Shown piece after piece: positions 9,201 to 16,235 of a DNA stretch of 52,880 nt. A program made the translations under genes and the position numbers. The stretch comes from CAMLDH01 sp966250375 (GTDB lineage Bacteria > Pseudomonadota > Gammaproteobacteria > Burkholderiales > Burkholderiaceae_D): positions 1 to 52,880 of the forward strand of contig CBINHE010000018.1 of assembly GCA_966250375.1 (NCBI GenBank). Direction: 5' to 3'. Below the pieces are notes generated by a model. That model was not told the origin of the DNA, searched no databases, and saw nothing but the letters and a program-made list of their open reading frames with translations. Every line of letters starts with the position of its first letter. The stretch's first letter is position 1.

Positions 9201-9243
9201 TACTTTGCAGCAGTCCTTTAATTGACGTGAATCCTATTTTCAT
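6214..9243 (-). CDS. Large protein of unknown function, candidate secreted effector
   Basis: A 1009-residue protein that I cannot place in a family. Its N-terminus (MKIGFTSIKGLLQSS) and the following 90 residues are polar and likely disordered. Hydrophobic Gly/Ala-rich segments occur near residues 270-295, 360-380, 405-435 and 505-545, with long charged helices, possibly coiled coil, between and after them. Residues about 955-1006 are two tandem copies of a 26-residue unit containing SGKTSTRP and SYAGPL. The start is supported by AGAGGGAA nine bases before the ATG. It lies in the effector island and is divergent from the two-component system at 9671. Size, disorder and internal hydrophobic segments suit a T3S effector or membrane-inserting toxin, but this is inference. 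Confidence 0.6.
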   Translation of the reverse strand: MKIGFTSIKGLLQSSKASEQSGLTTHAHAPQSFNDAERVHTVTAANQALNMKARRAQSESQRQRVLANMHAPLEHGTRNIDRPLKSVNLLLFQATVQNLLKSLNETQLWDARATSAKELLAYLDQGEIKDLQSFTLAQKTHLANTLAELLESTLTTLSSIQPESTDESMHTQDVKQTQQALWGATEILAALTASVQTQLPHPGASHLYDDETHLLNVSRADLGDLLPAAQSALQNLVDIKEQGFDNVYHEHVLEGQPSEALKHEFLPSTASSLGISSGIAALVLPLTLIALRAGIRDTLKAIKSNKELNAKTHLAQRSIEHLKSLMECAPEKIRCLLDETIHNQEQELELLRFAKSMNQLSGGIAASSAISSAILATNVGEEFASKLALVAVDKGFHAGQYLNSAAANAATGLSIAGTCVLAPLYGIAATTAAGAITYKSVQKKRNFREGKEKVDLLLQNRAAQIEKEEELCHQKYQHFLQTKLSQRDQFYGSSVNWNKSFLTASSLYTTTSITKMTVIALALTGAGAAAANPIGASILLGGGILSGIGMGASSLKSLHNRNKLQRYDHYHNANDSELEREFLNAVDIMHPQGASKGFDIRARFYDLISSREYRRQYLLAEMAEGKNKSYQPVHYSTDGITLPPSHKTKGNAFQKKLQARFYTETARMKHLVQGKPKQAQEKARETWSQKADTLTSLSIQQWLQDPGNFPKQVDFMLAEMKAQLTYLEQKISTRDEIFGRLSSFDQDNAVEKPSIPDESIATDQEGNAYSFATLLKEFLGEQAESRARDKLLHAHGKILMNHLTDLKKKNAEGLGSAANAGELSKLKEGFLHLQIGQVPVPLSDSSPDINQQFAKYLQKDAPNRYRDLRGILIETEIQAARLRERPIASKDVPQTSKGPEDLSTHLKTTSGAFPVNETSINGGGRRAISAQTANSSSTHPTEAKAGLQAKKESVLSGKTSTRPISYAGPLRFRAFKFADFTSGKTSTRPVSYAGPLKFRAFKFSDFTKS
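6223..6378 (-). repeat. Two 78-bp in-frame tandem repeats at gene end
   Basis: Bases 6301-6378 and 6223-6300 are near-identical 78-bp units. Each encodes 26 residues starting SGKTSTRP and ending DFT. Differences are a few substitutions (I/V, R/K, A/S). They form almost the extreme C-terminus of the 1009-residue protein. Confidence 0.9.
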
Positions 9244-9670
9244 TTCGATTCCCTCTTGTAAGATGACTAAAATTTTGCATATATACTCGGCAAAGTACGC
9301 ATGATCGCGCTATAGGGCGGCTGCATGCGTGCTTACCCTGAACAAGCGTGCCTTCAGCATTTCCTGGCGGTGCCTGGTCCACTCCTGTTTGATCTGTTCG
9401 TCGCTGGCGGCAGCCTAAACGGCAGGCGCAAAACTCGTGGCCAGTGCCGGGCTGATGACCGCAGCGGCAAGCAGGCGATGCAATCCTGCATGCGAAACGC
9501 TCAATTCCTCGCTGATTAAATCGATGGAACTATTAAAATCGTTTTGTGTAAATGGCATATGTTGGGGGAGGGCCATTTTTGTAAATGGATAGTAAATTTT
9601 TGTGATAAATGGCAACGTCCGCGGTTTGCAAATTCGCCACGTCGGTATCCTAGTAATCAGAGGACTTAAC
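9244..9670. promoter_or_regulatory. Divergent intergenic region with repeated TAAATGG motifs
   Basis: This 427-bp gap separates the 1009-residue gene from the two-component operon and should hold both promoters. Three copies of (G)TAAATGG lie in direct orientation at 9548-9555, 9581-9588 and 9606-9612, and an opposed GGCCATTTTT lies at 9571-9580. They are close to the regulator gene, where an OmpR-type protein could bind its own promoter. No convincing -35/-10 pair was identified. An open frame at 9325-9519 lacks a ribosome binding site and family features and was not called. Confidence 0.35.
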
Positions 9671-10381
9671 ATGGAAAAAACGATACTCGTTGTTGACGAC
9701 GATGCTGAATTGCGACAGTTGCTGCATGAATATTTTGGAGAGCGGGAGTACAACGTATTGCTTGCCGGTAACGGCGAGCAGATGCGGCAACACATCGGAC
9801 GTCACCAGATCGACTTGGTCATTCTCGATCTCATGCTTCCCGGAGAAGATGGCTTGGTCCTGTGCCGCAACCTCAGGACGCATTCCGCCGTGCCTATCCT
9901 GATGCTGACCGCCAAAGGGGACGACATGGACCGCATTCTCGGGCTGGAGATGGGGGCCGACGATTACCTCCATAAGCCGTTCATCCCGCGCGAGCTGTTG
10001 GCGCGCGTCAAGAATATCCTGTGGCGCGCCGGGGAGGGCTCGTCCGCCGTCGCGCCGGCACGGCAATTGCACTTTGCGGGATGGATGCTCGACCTGAACG
10101 CGCACCATCTGGTCGATCGGGACAGTGTGGTTGCGCCGCTGTCGGCCGGCGAGTTCAGGATGTTGAGAACACTGGCGGAAAACCCCAACCGCGTGCTGTC
10201 TCGTGATCAGTTGCTCGATGCGTCTTCCGGCCGCGAGGCGGGGCCTTTTGATCGCACCGTCGACGTGACGATCGGCCGGTTGCGGCGCCGACTCGGCGAC
10301 GAGGGCGGCGAGAACGCCTTGATCAAGACAGTGCGTAGCGAGGGCTACATGCTGACGGCAGCGGTGGAACGCAAGACATGA
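9671..10381 (+). CDS. OmpR-family response regulator
   Basis: A 236-residue response regulator. The receiver domain (1-120) has the acidic pair DDD at its start (ILVVDDDAELR), the phosphoacceptor D53 in LVILDLMLPGEDG, a conserved T in MLTAKG and K in DYLHKPF. Residues about 140-230 form a winged-helix DNA-binding domain ending in VRSEGYML. The start at 9671 is preferred over an upstream in-frame codon because AGAGGA precedes it. Its last codons overlap the kinase gene (ATGA at 10378-10381), so the two are translationally coupled. The target genes are unknown; the divergent 1009-residue gene is a candidate. Confidence 0.92.
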   Translation: MEKTILVVDDDAELRQLLHEYFGEREYNVLLAGNGEQMRQHIGRHQIDLVILDLMLPGEDGLVLCRNLRTHSAVPILMLTAKGDDMDRILGLEMGADDYLHKPFIPRELLARVKNILWRAGEGSSAVAPARQLHFAGWMLDLNAHHLVDRDSVVAPLSAGEFRMLRTLAENPNRVLSRDQLLDASSGREAGPFDRTVDVTIGRLRRRLGDEGGENALIKTVRSEGYMLTAAVERKT

Positions 10382-11733
10382 GGTTACTGCCGCGCACACT
10401 GTTCGGGCAGATGCTGCTGGCTTTGTTCGCCTGGCTGATTGCCGCCCAGTCGTTGGGGTTTTGGCTGATGCTTGATGATCGCGTCCGGTTCGGCGAAAGG
10501 CTGCTCGGCGCTTACGCTGCACAGCGTATGGCGGGCGTTATTTCGATTCTTGACCGGGCTGAACCGGCCGAACGCGCGCGCCTGCTGCATGAGCTGAACG
10601 TTCCTCCGATTCGCATTTCGTTGAATGACAGATGGCACTCGTCTCCCGAGAGCGGCTCGAAGGATGCACACCTGTTCATCGAGCACGTCGCCAGAGAGTT
10701 GGAACGGCCTGCGCCGCTGCAAGTGCTTTCCATCAAGCGTGAAAAGTACCGGCGCGGCGAGCCGCCGATCCTGTTCGTGGTCGGCCAGGCGAGGCTGGCC
10801 GACGGCGCTGTCTTGACTTTCTGGCACAACCTGCCGCAGCAAGGGCTGGATTGGCCATTGCGCCTGCTGGTGCTGCTGGTGGTGCTCGGCATGTCGGTTG
10901 CCATCCTCGCGGGCTGGACGGTGCGACCGCTTATCCGGCCGCTGGCATCGCTGGCGGATGCCGCCACCGGTCTTGCGCAGAATCTGGAGCAGTCTCCCTT
11001 GCCTGAAAACGGGCCATTGGAAGTGTCGCGTGCGGCACAGGCATTCAATGCGATGCAGCGCGCCTTGAAGCGTTACCTGGAAGCCAGGGCACTGGCGTTG
11101 GCGGCGGTATCGCACGATTTGCGCCTGCCCATCACCCGCTTGCGCCTGCGTCTGGAACGTGTCTCCGACGAGGATCTAAAGACGAAGATGGAAGAAGATC
11201 TTGCCGAAATGGACGACATGATCGGCAGTACGCTGGAATTCCTGCGAGCCGGATCAAGCGCCGAAAAATGGCAAAAGCTCGACGTCAACGCCTTGTTGGA
11301 AAGCGTGGCCGGAGACATGGCAATGGTAGGCGCGCAGGTAGAACTCCACGGCACGGCATCGGGCCCGATTACGGCAAAGCCGCAGGCCTTGCGGCGCTGC
11401 CTTGCCAACCTGCTCGATAACGCATGGCGATATGGCAGCGAGCATATCGACGTTTCGATCGCGGAGCATGGCGACCAGCTGGAAATCCGGGTGGAAGACC
11501 GGGGGGCGGGTATCTCGAGGGAAGATCTGGAGCGCGTATTCGAGCCCTATGTGCGCATCGAATCATCGCGCGCGAAACATACCGGCGGTACCGGACTCGG
11601 CCTGGCGATTGCCCGTGTAATCGCGCGCGCGCATGGAGGCGATGTGCGCCTGAGCATGCGCGAAGGCGGCGGGACTTGTGCGACGATTGCGTTGCCGCGC
11701 AAGAAGCCGGAAGGGGATGCTGTTAAAAATTGA
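10378..11733 (+). CDS. EnvZ-like sensor histidine kinase
   Basis: A 451-residue inner-membrane kinase: TM1 at about 9-30, a periplasmic sensor of about 125 residues, TM2 at about 158-180, HAMP, and a HisKA domain with the phospho-acceptor H246 in AVSHDLRLPITRLR. The ATPase domain has NLLDNAWRYG (N box), DRGAGI (G1) and GGTGLGLAIARV (G2). The short periplasmic region gives no hint of the signal. It partners the overlapping regulator gene upstream. No gene follows within 240 bp on this strand. Confidence 0.92.
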   Translation: MRLLPRTLFGQMLLALFAWLIAAQSLGFWLMLDDRVRFGERLLGAYAAQRMAGVISILDRAEPAERARLLHELNVPPIRISLNDRWHSSPESGSKDAHLFIEHVARELERPAPLQVLSIKREKYRRGEPPILFVVGQARLADGAVLTFWHNLPQQGLDWPLRLLVLLVVLGMSVAILAGWTVRPLIRPLASLADAATGLAQNLEQSPLPENGPLEVSRAAQAFNAMQRALKRYLEARALALAAVSHDLRLPITRLRLRLERVSDEDLKTKMEEDLAEMDDMIGSTLEFLRAGSSAEKWQKLDVNALLESVAGDMAMVGAQVELHGTASGPITAKPQALRRCLANLLDNAWRYGSEHIDVSIAEHGDQLEIRVEDRGAGISREDLERVFEPYVRIESSRAKHTGGTGLGLAIARVIARAHGGDVRLSMREGGGTCATIALPRKKPEGDAVKN

Positions 11734-11789
11734 AGGCGATGCCGGCGCCTGACATGCTTCATGACGGCTCCATGTCGCCGATTCGTTGT

Positions 11790-11875
11790 CAAATGGCGCG
11801 TTGGCCGGTCAGGTTGATGGCTTGGCGCAGGAAGGAGGGAGTCATCCGGTGCATCACGATGCGCCCTACGGCTCT
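11790..11875. repeat. Intergenic repeat D, copy 1
   Basis: This sequence (TTGGCCGGTCAGGTTGATGG, GCTTGGCGCAGG..., ending in a GCGCATCGCGATGCGC-type palindrome) recurs at 13612-13695, and its inverted left part appears near 15665-15705. It lies at the left edge of the cassette array. Confidence 0.75.
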
Positions 11876-11892
11876 GAAGGAAAACGTATGCG

Positions 11893-11974
11893 GCCTGTTG
11901 TTGAACCGCCCGGTGCGGACCCGCATGCCGGGTGGTGTGGAGACTGGGGGTTAGAGAATCCCGACTACCCGATT
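11893..11974 (+). ncRNA. Group II intron 3' end (domains V-VI), truncated intron
   Basis: Bases 11903-11937 fold as a domain V hairpin: GAACCGCCCGG pairs with CCGGGTGGT, enclosing TGCGGACCCGCA. Domain VI follows, and the segment ends CTACCCGATT at 11974, the usual 3' end of this intron type. No upstream intron body or reverse transcriptase is present, so only the 3' tail remains. It is read on the plus strand, opposite to the cassette genes, and ends eight bases before the stop codon of the DUF2071 cassette. Group II introns that target attC sites are known to sit in this antisense orientation. Confidence 0.65.
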
Positions 11975-11982
11975 AGAGCGCT

Positions 11983-12837
11983 TCACAGCAGGCGCTCTGA
12001 AATTACTTCGAACTTGACGCTAGGCACGACGAAGCATAGAGGGGCCTGTTCGGTGGAGAGTGACTCGACGAATGGGCACTCTAGAGTGCCAGAGAGAACC
12101 TCCAGTGGCAGAACGGTCGAGACCGCGATTGGCAGCTCAATTTCAGCGAAAGCAATCTTCGGGATGTCCTCTACTTGCGCAATGGCAGCGTCTTGCAAGG
12201 TAATAAACTCGACCGCTTCAAGCCACGTTGAAAACGTGCCGAGGAATTGCGGTGGCAACGCCTTCGAGTTTGCCAGTTGCGCGGTGTAACTTAAGTTCGG
12301 AGCGCTACCGCGACCGCCAGAGATTGCGGTGACGTATGTTTCTCCGTCCTGTTCATGCCGAAAGGTTGATGCAAGGTGAGTAGGAAGCGCGTCACTGAAC
12401 AACCTCGTTCCAATAGCGTAGAGTGCGCTGCTCATGATGTTCTTCACGAAAAGCACAACTCTTTGGCTGGGTCTTGCACTGGGCAGCGCTTCAATGTATA
12501 GCCGCCAATTGCTCTGTAGTGGAGAGGGAAACAGTGCGCGCAGTGCTCCAACTCCCGATGGTCCAAAGTGACCGTGCGCATAGGTGAGCGCAGTGAACAG
12601 TGTCTTGCCTTCGTGTTGCCAGAGCTTTACGCCGGAAGGGACCAAGTGCTTCACGGCCTCGACCTCGACGAGCCAAGTCAGGTAGACGACGTTCCGTACA
12701 TCGCTGTGCAGCTTAAGGAATGGAAGGTGCGAGAAAAGTAGGCGGCGAGCGCGCAGCAAAGTCGATGAATTCGCGACGCAGCCAAGAAACGTCGCTGCAA
12801 GGCTGGGTCTGGGGTGAACGAAGGCGTTTTGCCGCAT
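11983..12837 (-). CDS. DUF2071 family protein (cassette 10)
   Basis: About 284 residues. The stretch VYLTWLVEVEAVKHLVPSG followed by LWQHEGKTLFTALTYAHGHF matches the DUF2071 (YqjF-like) family, whose biochemical role is unknown. An upstream in-frame codon at 12918 exists, but the 5' part of that frame runs through the core-site sequence, so the ATG at 12837 is preferred. Only weak ribosome binding sequence precedes it. It is the last gene of the cassette array. Its start is fused to GCCTAACCCTTCC, which resembles the beginning of an attC site, so the boundary with the PH-domain cassette is degenerate. Confidence 0.65.
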   Translation of the reverse strand: MRQNAFVHPRPSLAATFLGCVANSSTLLRARRLLFSHLPFLKLHSDVRNVVYLTWLVEVEAVKHLVPSGVKLWQHEGKTLFTALTYAHGHFGPSGVGALRALFPSPLQSNWRLYIEALPSARPSQRVVLFVKNIMSSALYAIGTRLFSDALPTHLASTFRHEQDGETYVTAISGGRGSAPNLSYTAQLANSKALPPQFLGTFSTWLEAVEFITLQDAAIAQVEDIPKIAFAEIELPIAVSTVLPLEVLSGTLECPFVESLSTEQAPLCFVVPSVKFEVISERLL

Positions 12838-12843
12838 GGAAGG

Positions 12844-12874
12844 GTTAGGCGGCGGGCTAGATGCGTGGTTAAGC
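12844..12874 (-). other. Degenerate attC-like core sites
   Basis: On the coding strand GCTTAAC (12874-12868) overlaps the TAA stop of the PH-domain gene, as R'' sites often do, and GCCTAAC (12850-12844) lies 18 bases on. A matching GTTRRRY is missing. The site may have been truncated or fused with another. Confidence 0.4.
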
Positions 12875-13426
12875 CGCACGTTGCGCACCACGAATGGTTT
12901 CGAAGACGGACCTGGCATCGACGATTAACTCGAACCTTGGTCCCATTTGTGACCCCATGCCCGGCCAGCTAGAGAAGCCACCAAACATGGAAGAGAACGG
13001 TGAATCACCACCAAACGAAATGGTGCCTTCATCGCCTTTTCCTTCCGAGAGCGAAAGATCAGACAGCGTACGGAGGTTCAGGGATTTGACTTTTCGGTTG
13101 AGAACCCCGGAGACAATAAGAATGCGTTCGTTGGTGACCGCATAGAAAGTATGGGCTCGCTGCTTTGCTTCAAAAAAGAAGCGCCCGAAGATTAGATACA
13201 AGCCGATGAGAACGAAGGGTATACCCCACAACGCAAAGAATGCCGATGCATCGGACTTGAGAACCGATGCCTCCCAAAATATGGCGAAACCACCCCACAT
13301 CAAACTGAACGGGATCATGAAAGTGTCAGCACCACGAACAATAACGCCTTGCTTTGGCTGACCCGACCACAGGACTTTTTCACCAGAGGACAACTGTGCT
13401 TTGATTTCTTCGCTAAGTGTGTTCAT
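12869..13426 (-). CDS. Bacterial PH-domain membrane protein (cassette 9)
   Basis: About 185 residues. Two hydrophobic segments (around residues 35-58 and 64-84, the second with WGIPFVLIGLYLIFG) are followed by a short basic stretch and TFYAVTNERILIVSG. The last is the strand pattern of the bacterial PH domain family (YdbT/YdbS type, DUF304-like). The C-terminal part is Gly/Ser-rich (SPFSSMFGGFSSWPGMG). The protein is probably anchored in the inner membrane with the PH domain in the cytosol. ATG 13426 was chosen over 13438 since the longer frame runs into the core site. The stop codon lies inside an R''-like GCTTAAC. Confidence 0.65.
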   Translation of the reverse strand: MNTLSEEIKAQLSSGEKVLWSGQPKQGVIVRGADTFMIPFSLMWGGFAIFWEASVLKSDASAFFALWGIPFVLIGLYLIFGRFFFEAKQRAHTFYAVTNERILIVSGVLNRKVKSLNLRTLSDLSLSEGKGDEGTISFGGDSPFSSMFGGFSSWPGMGSQMGPRFELIVDARSVFETIRGAQRAA

Positions 13427-13436
13427 AGGTATAAGC

Positions 13437-13612
13437 ATCTAAGTAGTGTATGCCGTAGGCCCTGCGGATTAAAACGGTGACTGAGGTATACATCGGTCAT
13501 ACAAAATCCTTATAAATGGCTTGCCTGCTTGTTTCGCCGTATTTATTGAAAAATTCAGCTAAATAAAATGACCGTGAAATTCTGCACGTAACATGCCAGA
13601 ACTCGTAGAAAT
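13437..13612. repeat. Long repeat LR, copy 1
   Basis: About 175 bp sharing extended identity with 15477-15660, 17014-17200, 18541-18737 and 20489-20690. Landmarks are TATGCCG...CCTGCGG at the left, GGTATACAT, CCTTATAAATGGCTTGCC and AGCTAAATAAAA. The left end here has a changed core (ATCTAAG) where the other copies carry RCCTAAC or GGCTAAC. Confidence 0.85.
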
Positions 13613-13695
13613 GGCGAGTTGGCCGGTCAGGTTGATGGCTTGGCGCAGGGGGGAGGTAATCATCCGGCGCATCGCGATGCGCCCTACGGTCCTAA
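13612..13695. repeat. Intergenic repeat D, copy 2
   Basis: Near-copy of 11790-11875, ending in GGCGCATCGCGATGCGCC, a palindrome also present in the long repeats. It fills the gap between LR copy 1 and the lipoprotein gene. Confidence 0.75.
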
Positions 13696-13708
13696 CCTGC
13701 CACCGCTA

Positions 13709-14263
13709 TCACTTTTCAAACACACCTAGTTTTGATGGGCCGTTTACTTCAATTTTCTCGCCAACCGTTTTCCCAGATGCTTCATCTTCAAGCCATACCG
13801 CCGAATAGTTTTCACCTAGCTCTCCACGAACAACGTAGTTTCGGTAGGTTTCAGGACTAAATGTGATTTTGCCGGTGACTTGATAAACCGTTTTCGTAAG
13901 GGCCAATATCGGCGCTGCATACTCGGTTCGGCCAACAAGAGTGAAGGTCGCCTTTTGCGCGGGGACGTTTCGTTCTACTACCGAGGGAGACATGCTGAAT
14001 CCGCGGCCTTGATTCATTCGCAACGTTCGAGTGCGACTGTCTTCGATTCTTCGATCATCAATTTCTGATATATAGAAGAAGTCCGCTTTGCTTTTACTCC
14101 AAGGTTTCACGGAATCCTTGATTATTGCAACTGGCCCGGAATAGCCTTCTGGAACCGAGGGTGCAGTAGTCGCACAGCCGCCGAGTGCAACCAACAGAAC
14201 TGCTGCTACAACCGGTTTAGTGGCGCCCATTTTCCGTGACACTGAATCCAATGCTATTTGCAT
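13709..14263 (-). CDS. Putative lipoprotein (cassette 8, second gene)
   Basis: A 184-residue protein with a charged N-terminus, a hydrophobic stretch and the lipobox LGGC at about 27-30 (VAAVLLVALGGCAT), so probably a membrane-anchored lipoprotein. The mature part contains SGPVAIIKDSV and a pattern of short strands (FYISEIDDRRI). I do not recognise a family. Its ATG overlaps the stop of the preceding gene (ATGCAAATAG), so the pair is translationally coupled and makes this a two-gene cassette. No attC is obvious after its stop; repeat D begins 14 bp away. Confidence 0.6.
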   Translation of the reverse strand: MQIALDSVSRKMGATKPVVAAVLLVALGGCATTAPSVPEGYSGPVAIIKDSVKPWSKSKADFFYISEIDDRRIEDSRTRTLRMNQGRGFSMSPSVVERNVPAQKATFTLVGRTEYAAPILALTKTVYQVTGKITFSPETYRNYVVRGELGENYSAVWLEDEASGKTVGEKIEVNGPSKLGVFEK

Positions 14264-14583
14264 TTTATTATCCCAACTGTATTGAGTGCGTTATGAGTAA
14301 ATGAAAATCCTCCGCCGGAGGAGCCATATTGATACGGTGTTGTCTGGAACTCGTGACTAAACTCCTGTCCTTTGCACAGTTCGCTGGCTCGAAGCAAAAA
14401 CCCGCGTTCAACCTCCTCTCGCTTATGGGCTCCCGCACCATTAGCGAACAATTTGTATTGCCCCGGTCCGACATCTAAGACTTCAAAGCTCATCATTGCG
14501 CCCTCAATCCACCGGGAATTGGGGCTTGATGCGCATCCAGCGATCATGGCGACGATTGGCAATACGATTAAGTGACGCCACAT
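14254..14583 (-). CDS. Small putative lipoprotein (cassette 8, first gene)
   Basis: 109 residues with a signal peptide ending in IAGC (MWRHLIVLPIVAMIAGCASS). The mature part (GQYKLFANGAGAHKREEVE, then LLRASELC) resembles small lipoproteins of the CC0125/CC1285 type, in which a similar LLRAAELC pattern occurs; this is a tentative match. The start is well supported: AAAGGAGA precedes the ATG by five bases. It lies directly after the core site at 14602-14608 and overlaps the next lipoprotein gene. Confidence 0.65.
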   Translation of the reverse strand: MWRHLIVLPIVAMIAGCASSPNSRWIEGAMMSFEVLDVGPGQYKLFANGAGAHKREEVERGFLLRASELCKGQEFSHEFQTTPYQYGSSGGGFSFTHNALNTVGIIKCK

Positions 14584-14601
14584 AGTTTCTCCTTTGTTGG
14601 G

Positions 14602-14677
14602 CTCTAACGATTAAGCTAACAGGCGAGCAAAAGCGTAGTTTTTGTGAGTCCAGTGAGCGAAGCGAACGGTGTTGAGC
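14602..14677 (-). other. attC-like recombination site between cassettes 7 and 8
   Basis: Read on the coding strand, GCTCAAC (14677-14671) fits RYYYAAC and GTTAGAG (14608-14602) nearly fits GTTRRRY. The 76 bases between include internal hairpin arms (TTCGCTTCGC). The group II intron 5' end begins eight bases beyond the R''-like box. Confidence 0.55.
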
Positions 14678-14684
14678 GCATTGT

Positions 14685-14830
14685 GTGCGCCCGACATGGA
14701 CATGGTCTGATGAGGTGCAAGTCCCCTGCGGGAGTACCGAACTTGTTTCATAAGGCGCAAGGATAACCGCTAGCCGATGGCAAGTGCAAGACCGCGAGAC
14801 ATTGTGCGAAGGAAGCGAGGTAGTTCGCTC
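14685..14830 (+). ncRNA. Group II intron 5' end (domain I fragment)
   Basis: Starts GTGCGCCCGACATGG, a typical bacterial group II intron 5' end, followed by GGTGCAAGTCCCCTGCGGG and GCAAGTGCAAGACC, elements seen in domain I. It stops near 14830, where repeat E begins, so the rest of the intron is lost. It is on the plus strand, antisense to the cassette genes, and abuts an attC-like site, as expected for introns that home to attC. Confidence 0.55.
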
Positions 14831-14900
14831 TGCGGTATCTCATCGAGGTCATTTCATGGAATGTTGGGCTGATAAAGCGTTAGCCCAACCTACGCGCTGA
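14830..14900. repeat. Intergenic repeat E, copy 1
   Basis: The ~70 bp from CTGCGGTATCTCATCGAGG through a GTTGGGC...GCCCAAC hairpin (14864-14890) to CCTACGCGCT recur at 17251-17320. The hairpin has inverted-repeat arms and may work as a REP-like element or terminator. Confidence 0.8.
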
Positions 14901-14960
14901 TTTTGTTCGAGTTCAGCATTTCGTCACCTGTTTGCAGAATTTAATGCCGCCGCCCCATCC

Positions 14961-15473
14961 TCACCCAGCCTGCCCTGATGCGCTCCCGTCGATGGAGGAG
15001 GCCGCCAGCTCCTTACGCATGAGCGCGTTGGGTACAATCACACCCCGAATGACGGAATGCCGGTGCTCCACCACACTGAAGCCAAAGCGCGCGTAGAACG
15101 GCTGGGCGGTGCGACTCACATTGGAAGTGAGGACGGTGATCCCCATTGCTTGTGCTTCGTCATGAATGCTCGTCATCAGCTGCGTGCCCACTCCGCGTCT
15201 TGGGTAAGTGCCTGAGACGAAGAAGTGATCAATATAGCCATCGGGCTGAACATCAGCGTATCCGACGATTTGACCATCGAGCTCGGCGACGAACGGCTGT
15301 ATTCCCCGCATGCGCTGGACCCACATCTCGAGGTCCATGTGTGCCGGCGCCCATGCGTTGATCTGCTCCGTGCTGTAGTCGGCACTCGCGAGCTGATGAA
15401 CTGCCGAGAAGAAGACAGCATGAAGCGCTTTCTCATCCCCGACGCGAAACCTGCGGATGTGCGTTGCGTTCAT
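14961..15473 (-). CDS. GNAT-family N-acetyltransferase (cassette 7)
   Basis: 170 residues with the GNAT fold pattern. The acetyl-CoA binding motif A is GTYPRRGVGTQLMTSI (R/Q-x-x-G-x-G/A as RRGVGT), preceded by GYADVQPDGYIDHFFV and followed by LTSNVSRTAQPFYARFGF. Substrate unknown; the family acetylates antibiotics, amino acids or protein N-termini. The ATG at 15473 (MNATHIRRFR) is chosen since it lies four bases after the core site GTTAGCC; longer forms extend into the repeat. Acetyltransferases are common cargo of integron cassettes. Confidence 0.82.
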   Translation of the reverse strand: MNATHIRRFRVGDEKALHAVFFSAVHQLASADYSTEQINAWAPAHMDLEMWVQRMRGIQPFVAELDGQIVGYADVQPDGYIDHFFVSGTYPRRGVGTQLMTSIHDEAQAMGITVLTSNVSRTAQPFYARFGFSVVEHRHSVIRGVIVPNALMRKELAASSIDGSASGQAG

Positions 15474-15476
15474 GGC

Positions 15477-15660
15477 GGCTAACGTCATGTATGCCGCAGA
15501 CCCTGCGGATTGAAACGGTAACTGAGATATGCATTGGTCATGCAAAATCCTTGTAAATGGCTTGCTTGTTTCGCAGTGGTTATTGAAAAAAATCAGCTAA
15601 ATAAAACGACCATGAAACCCTGCACGTAACACGCCATAACTTGTAGGGCACATCGCGATG
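15477..15660. repeat. Long repeat LR, copy 2, with core site GGCTAAC
   Basis: Copy of LR with its left end at the integron-type core (GGCTAAC, coding strand GTTAGCC, 15477-15483), four bases before the GNAT start codon. It contains the hairpin CCGCAGACCCTGCGG and ends in the GCACATCGCGATGCGCC region. Confidence 0.8.
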
Positions 15661-15756
15661 CGCCGGATGGTTCCTTCCTCTCTGCGCCAAGCCACCAACC
15701 TGACCCCGCTAACCCGCAATCTGAAGGGGCGGTTATGTGTACCTCGCCGGGCGCAT

Positions 15757-16191
15757 TTAAACATCCGGCGCATCGCGATGCGCCCTACGGACCTGATTGG
15801 GCCTGGGTGGAAAGTACCACCAAGCAGCCACGACTGCCAGACCGAAGGCAGTATATGCGGCGGTGAAGACCCAAAGTGGGGCCTCCCAGAAGAGAAGAAC
15901 TCGAAGCCAATGCTCAATGAAGCCGCCAGAGTATGTGGCGGTTCCCGCCTTGGCTCTGAGCCAAGTTTCGAGGGTAGTGAGCGGACAGACGAAACCGAAC
16001 CATGCTTCGGCAACTACAACTGCGATGGCTGCCAGGTGCGCCAGCCTGAACCAGATGGAGTTGACCCATTTCCAAGAGAGCAAGTTGCCGGCCACGACTA
16101 AGACCAGGCCACCGACGACAAACAACACGATGGATACGTGCAGCACCAGCACGGCATTCGCCAGTAGCTCGAATGGCAGCGGCTTTTGCAC
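15757..16191 (-). CDS. DUF2784 membrane protein (cassette 6)
   Basis: 144 residues with four hydrophobic segments. It matches DUF2784: LVLHVSIVLFVVGGLVL, then CPLTTLETWLR, then GGFIEHWLRVLLF, all hallmark stretches of that family of small integral membrane proteins of unknown function. The last ~15 residues (RRAHRDAPDV) are read from repeat sequence, so the natural end has probably been lost and replaced. The ATG lies eight bases after the core site GTTAGGC at 16205-16199. Confidence 0.8.
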   Translation of the reverse strand: MQKPLPFELLANAVLVLHVSIVLFVVGGLVLVVAGNLLSWKWVNSIWFRLAHLAAIAVVVAEAWFGFVCPLTTLETWLRAKAGTATYSGGFIEHWLRVLLFWEAPLWVFTAAYTAFGLAVVAAWWYFPPRPNQVRRAHRDAPDV

Positions 16192-16198
16192 TACAGGT

Positions 16199-16235
16199 GC
16201 CTAACGCCTGAATTAAGCTGCGCTACGCCACACGC
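16199..16235 (-). other. attC-like site between cassettes 5 and 6
   Basis: On the coding strand the TAG stop of the VOC gene is followed by CGCAGCTTAATTCAGGCGTTAGGC. The end TTAATTCAGGCGTTAGGC closely resembles the 3' half of classical attC sites; the GTTAGGC core is at 16205-16199. Confidence 0.6.

Noticed and set aside
9650..10522. Long minus-strand frame (290 codons) opposite the response regulator
   Set aside because: It mirrors a well-defined regulator gene in a GC-rich codon context, has no ribosome binding site and no family features.
14864..14890. GTTGGGC...GCCCAAC hairpin as an attC site
   Set aside because: The boxes are in the reverse order (GTT first, AAC last) on both strands, so it is a simple hairpin and not an attC.
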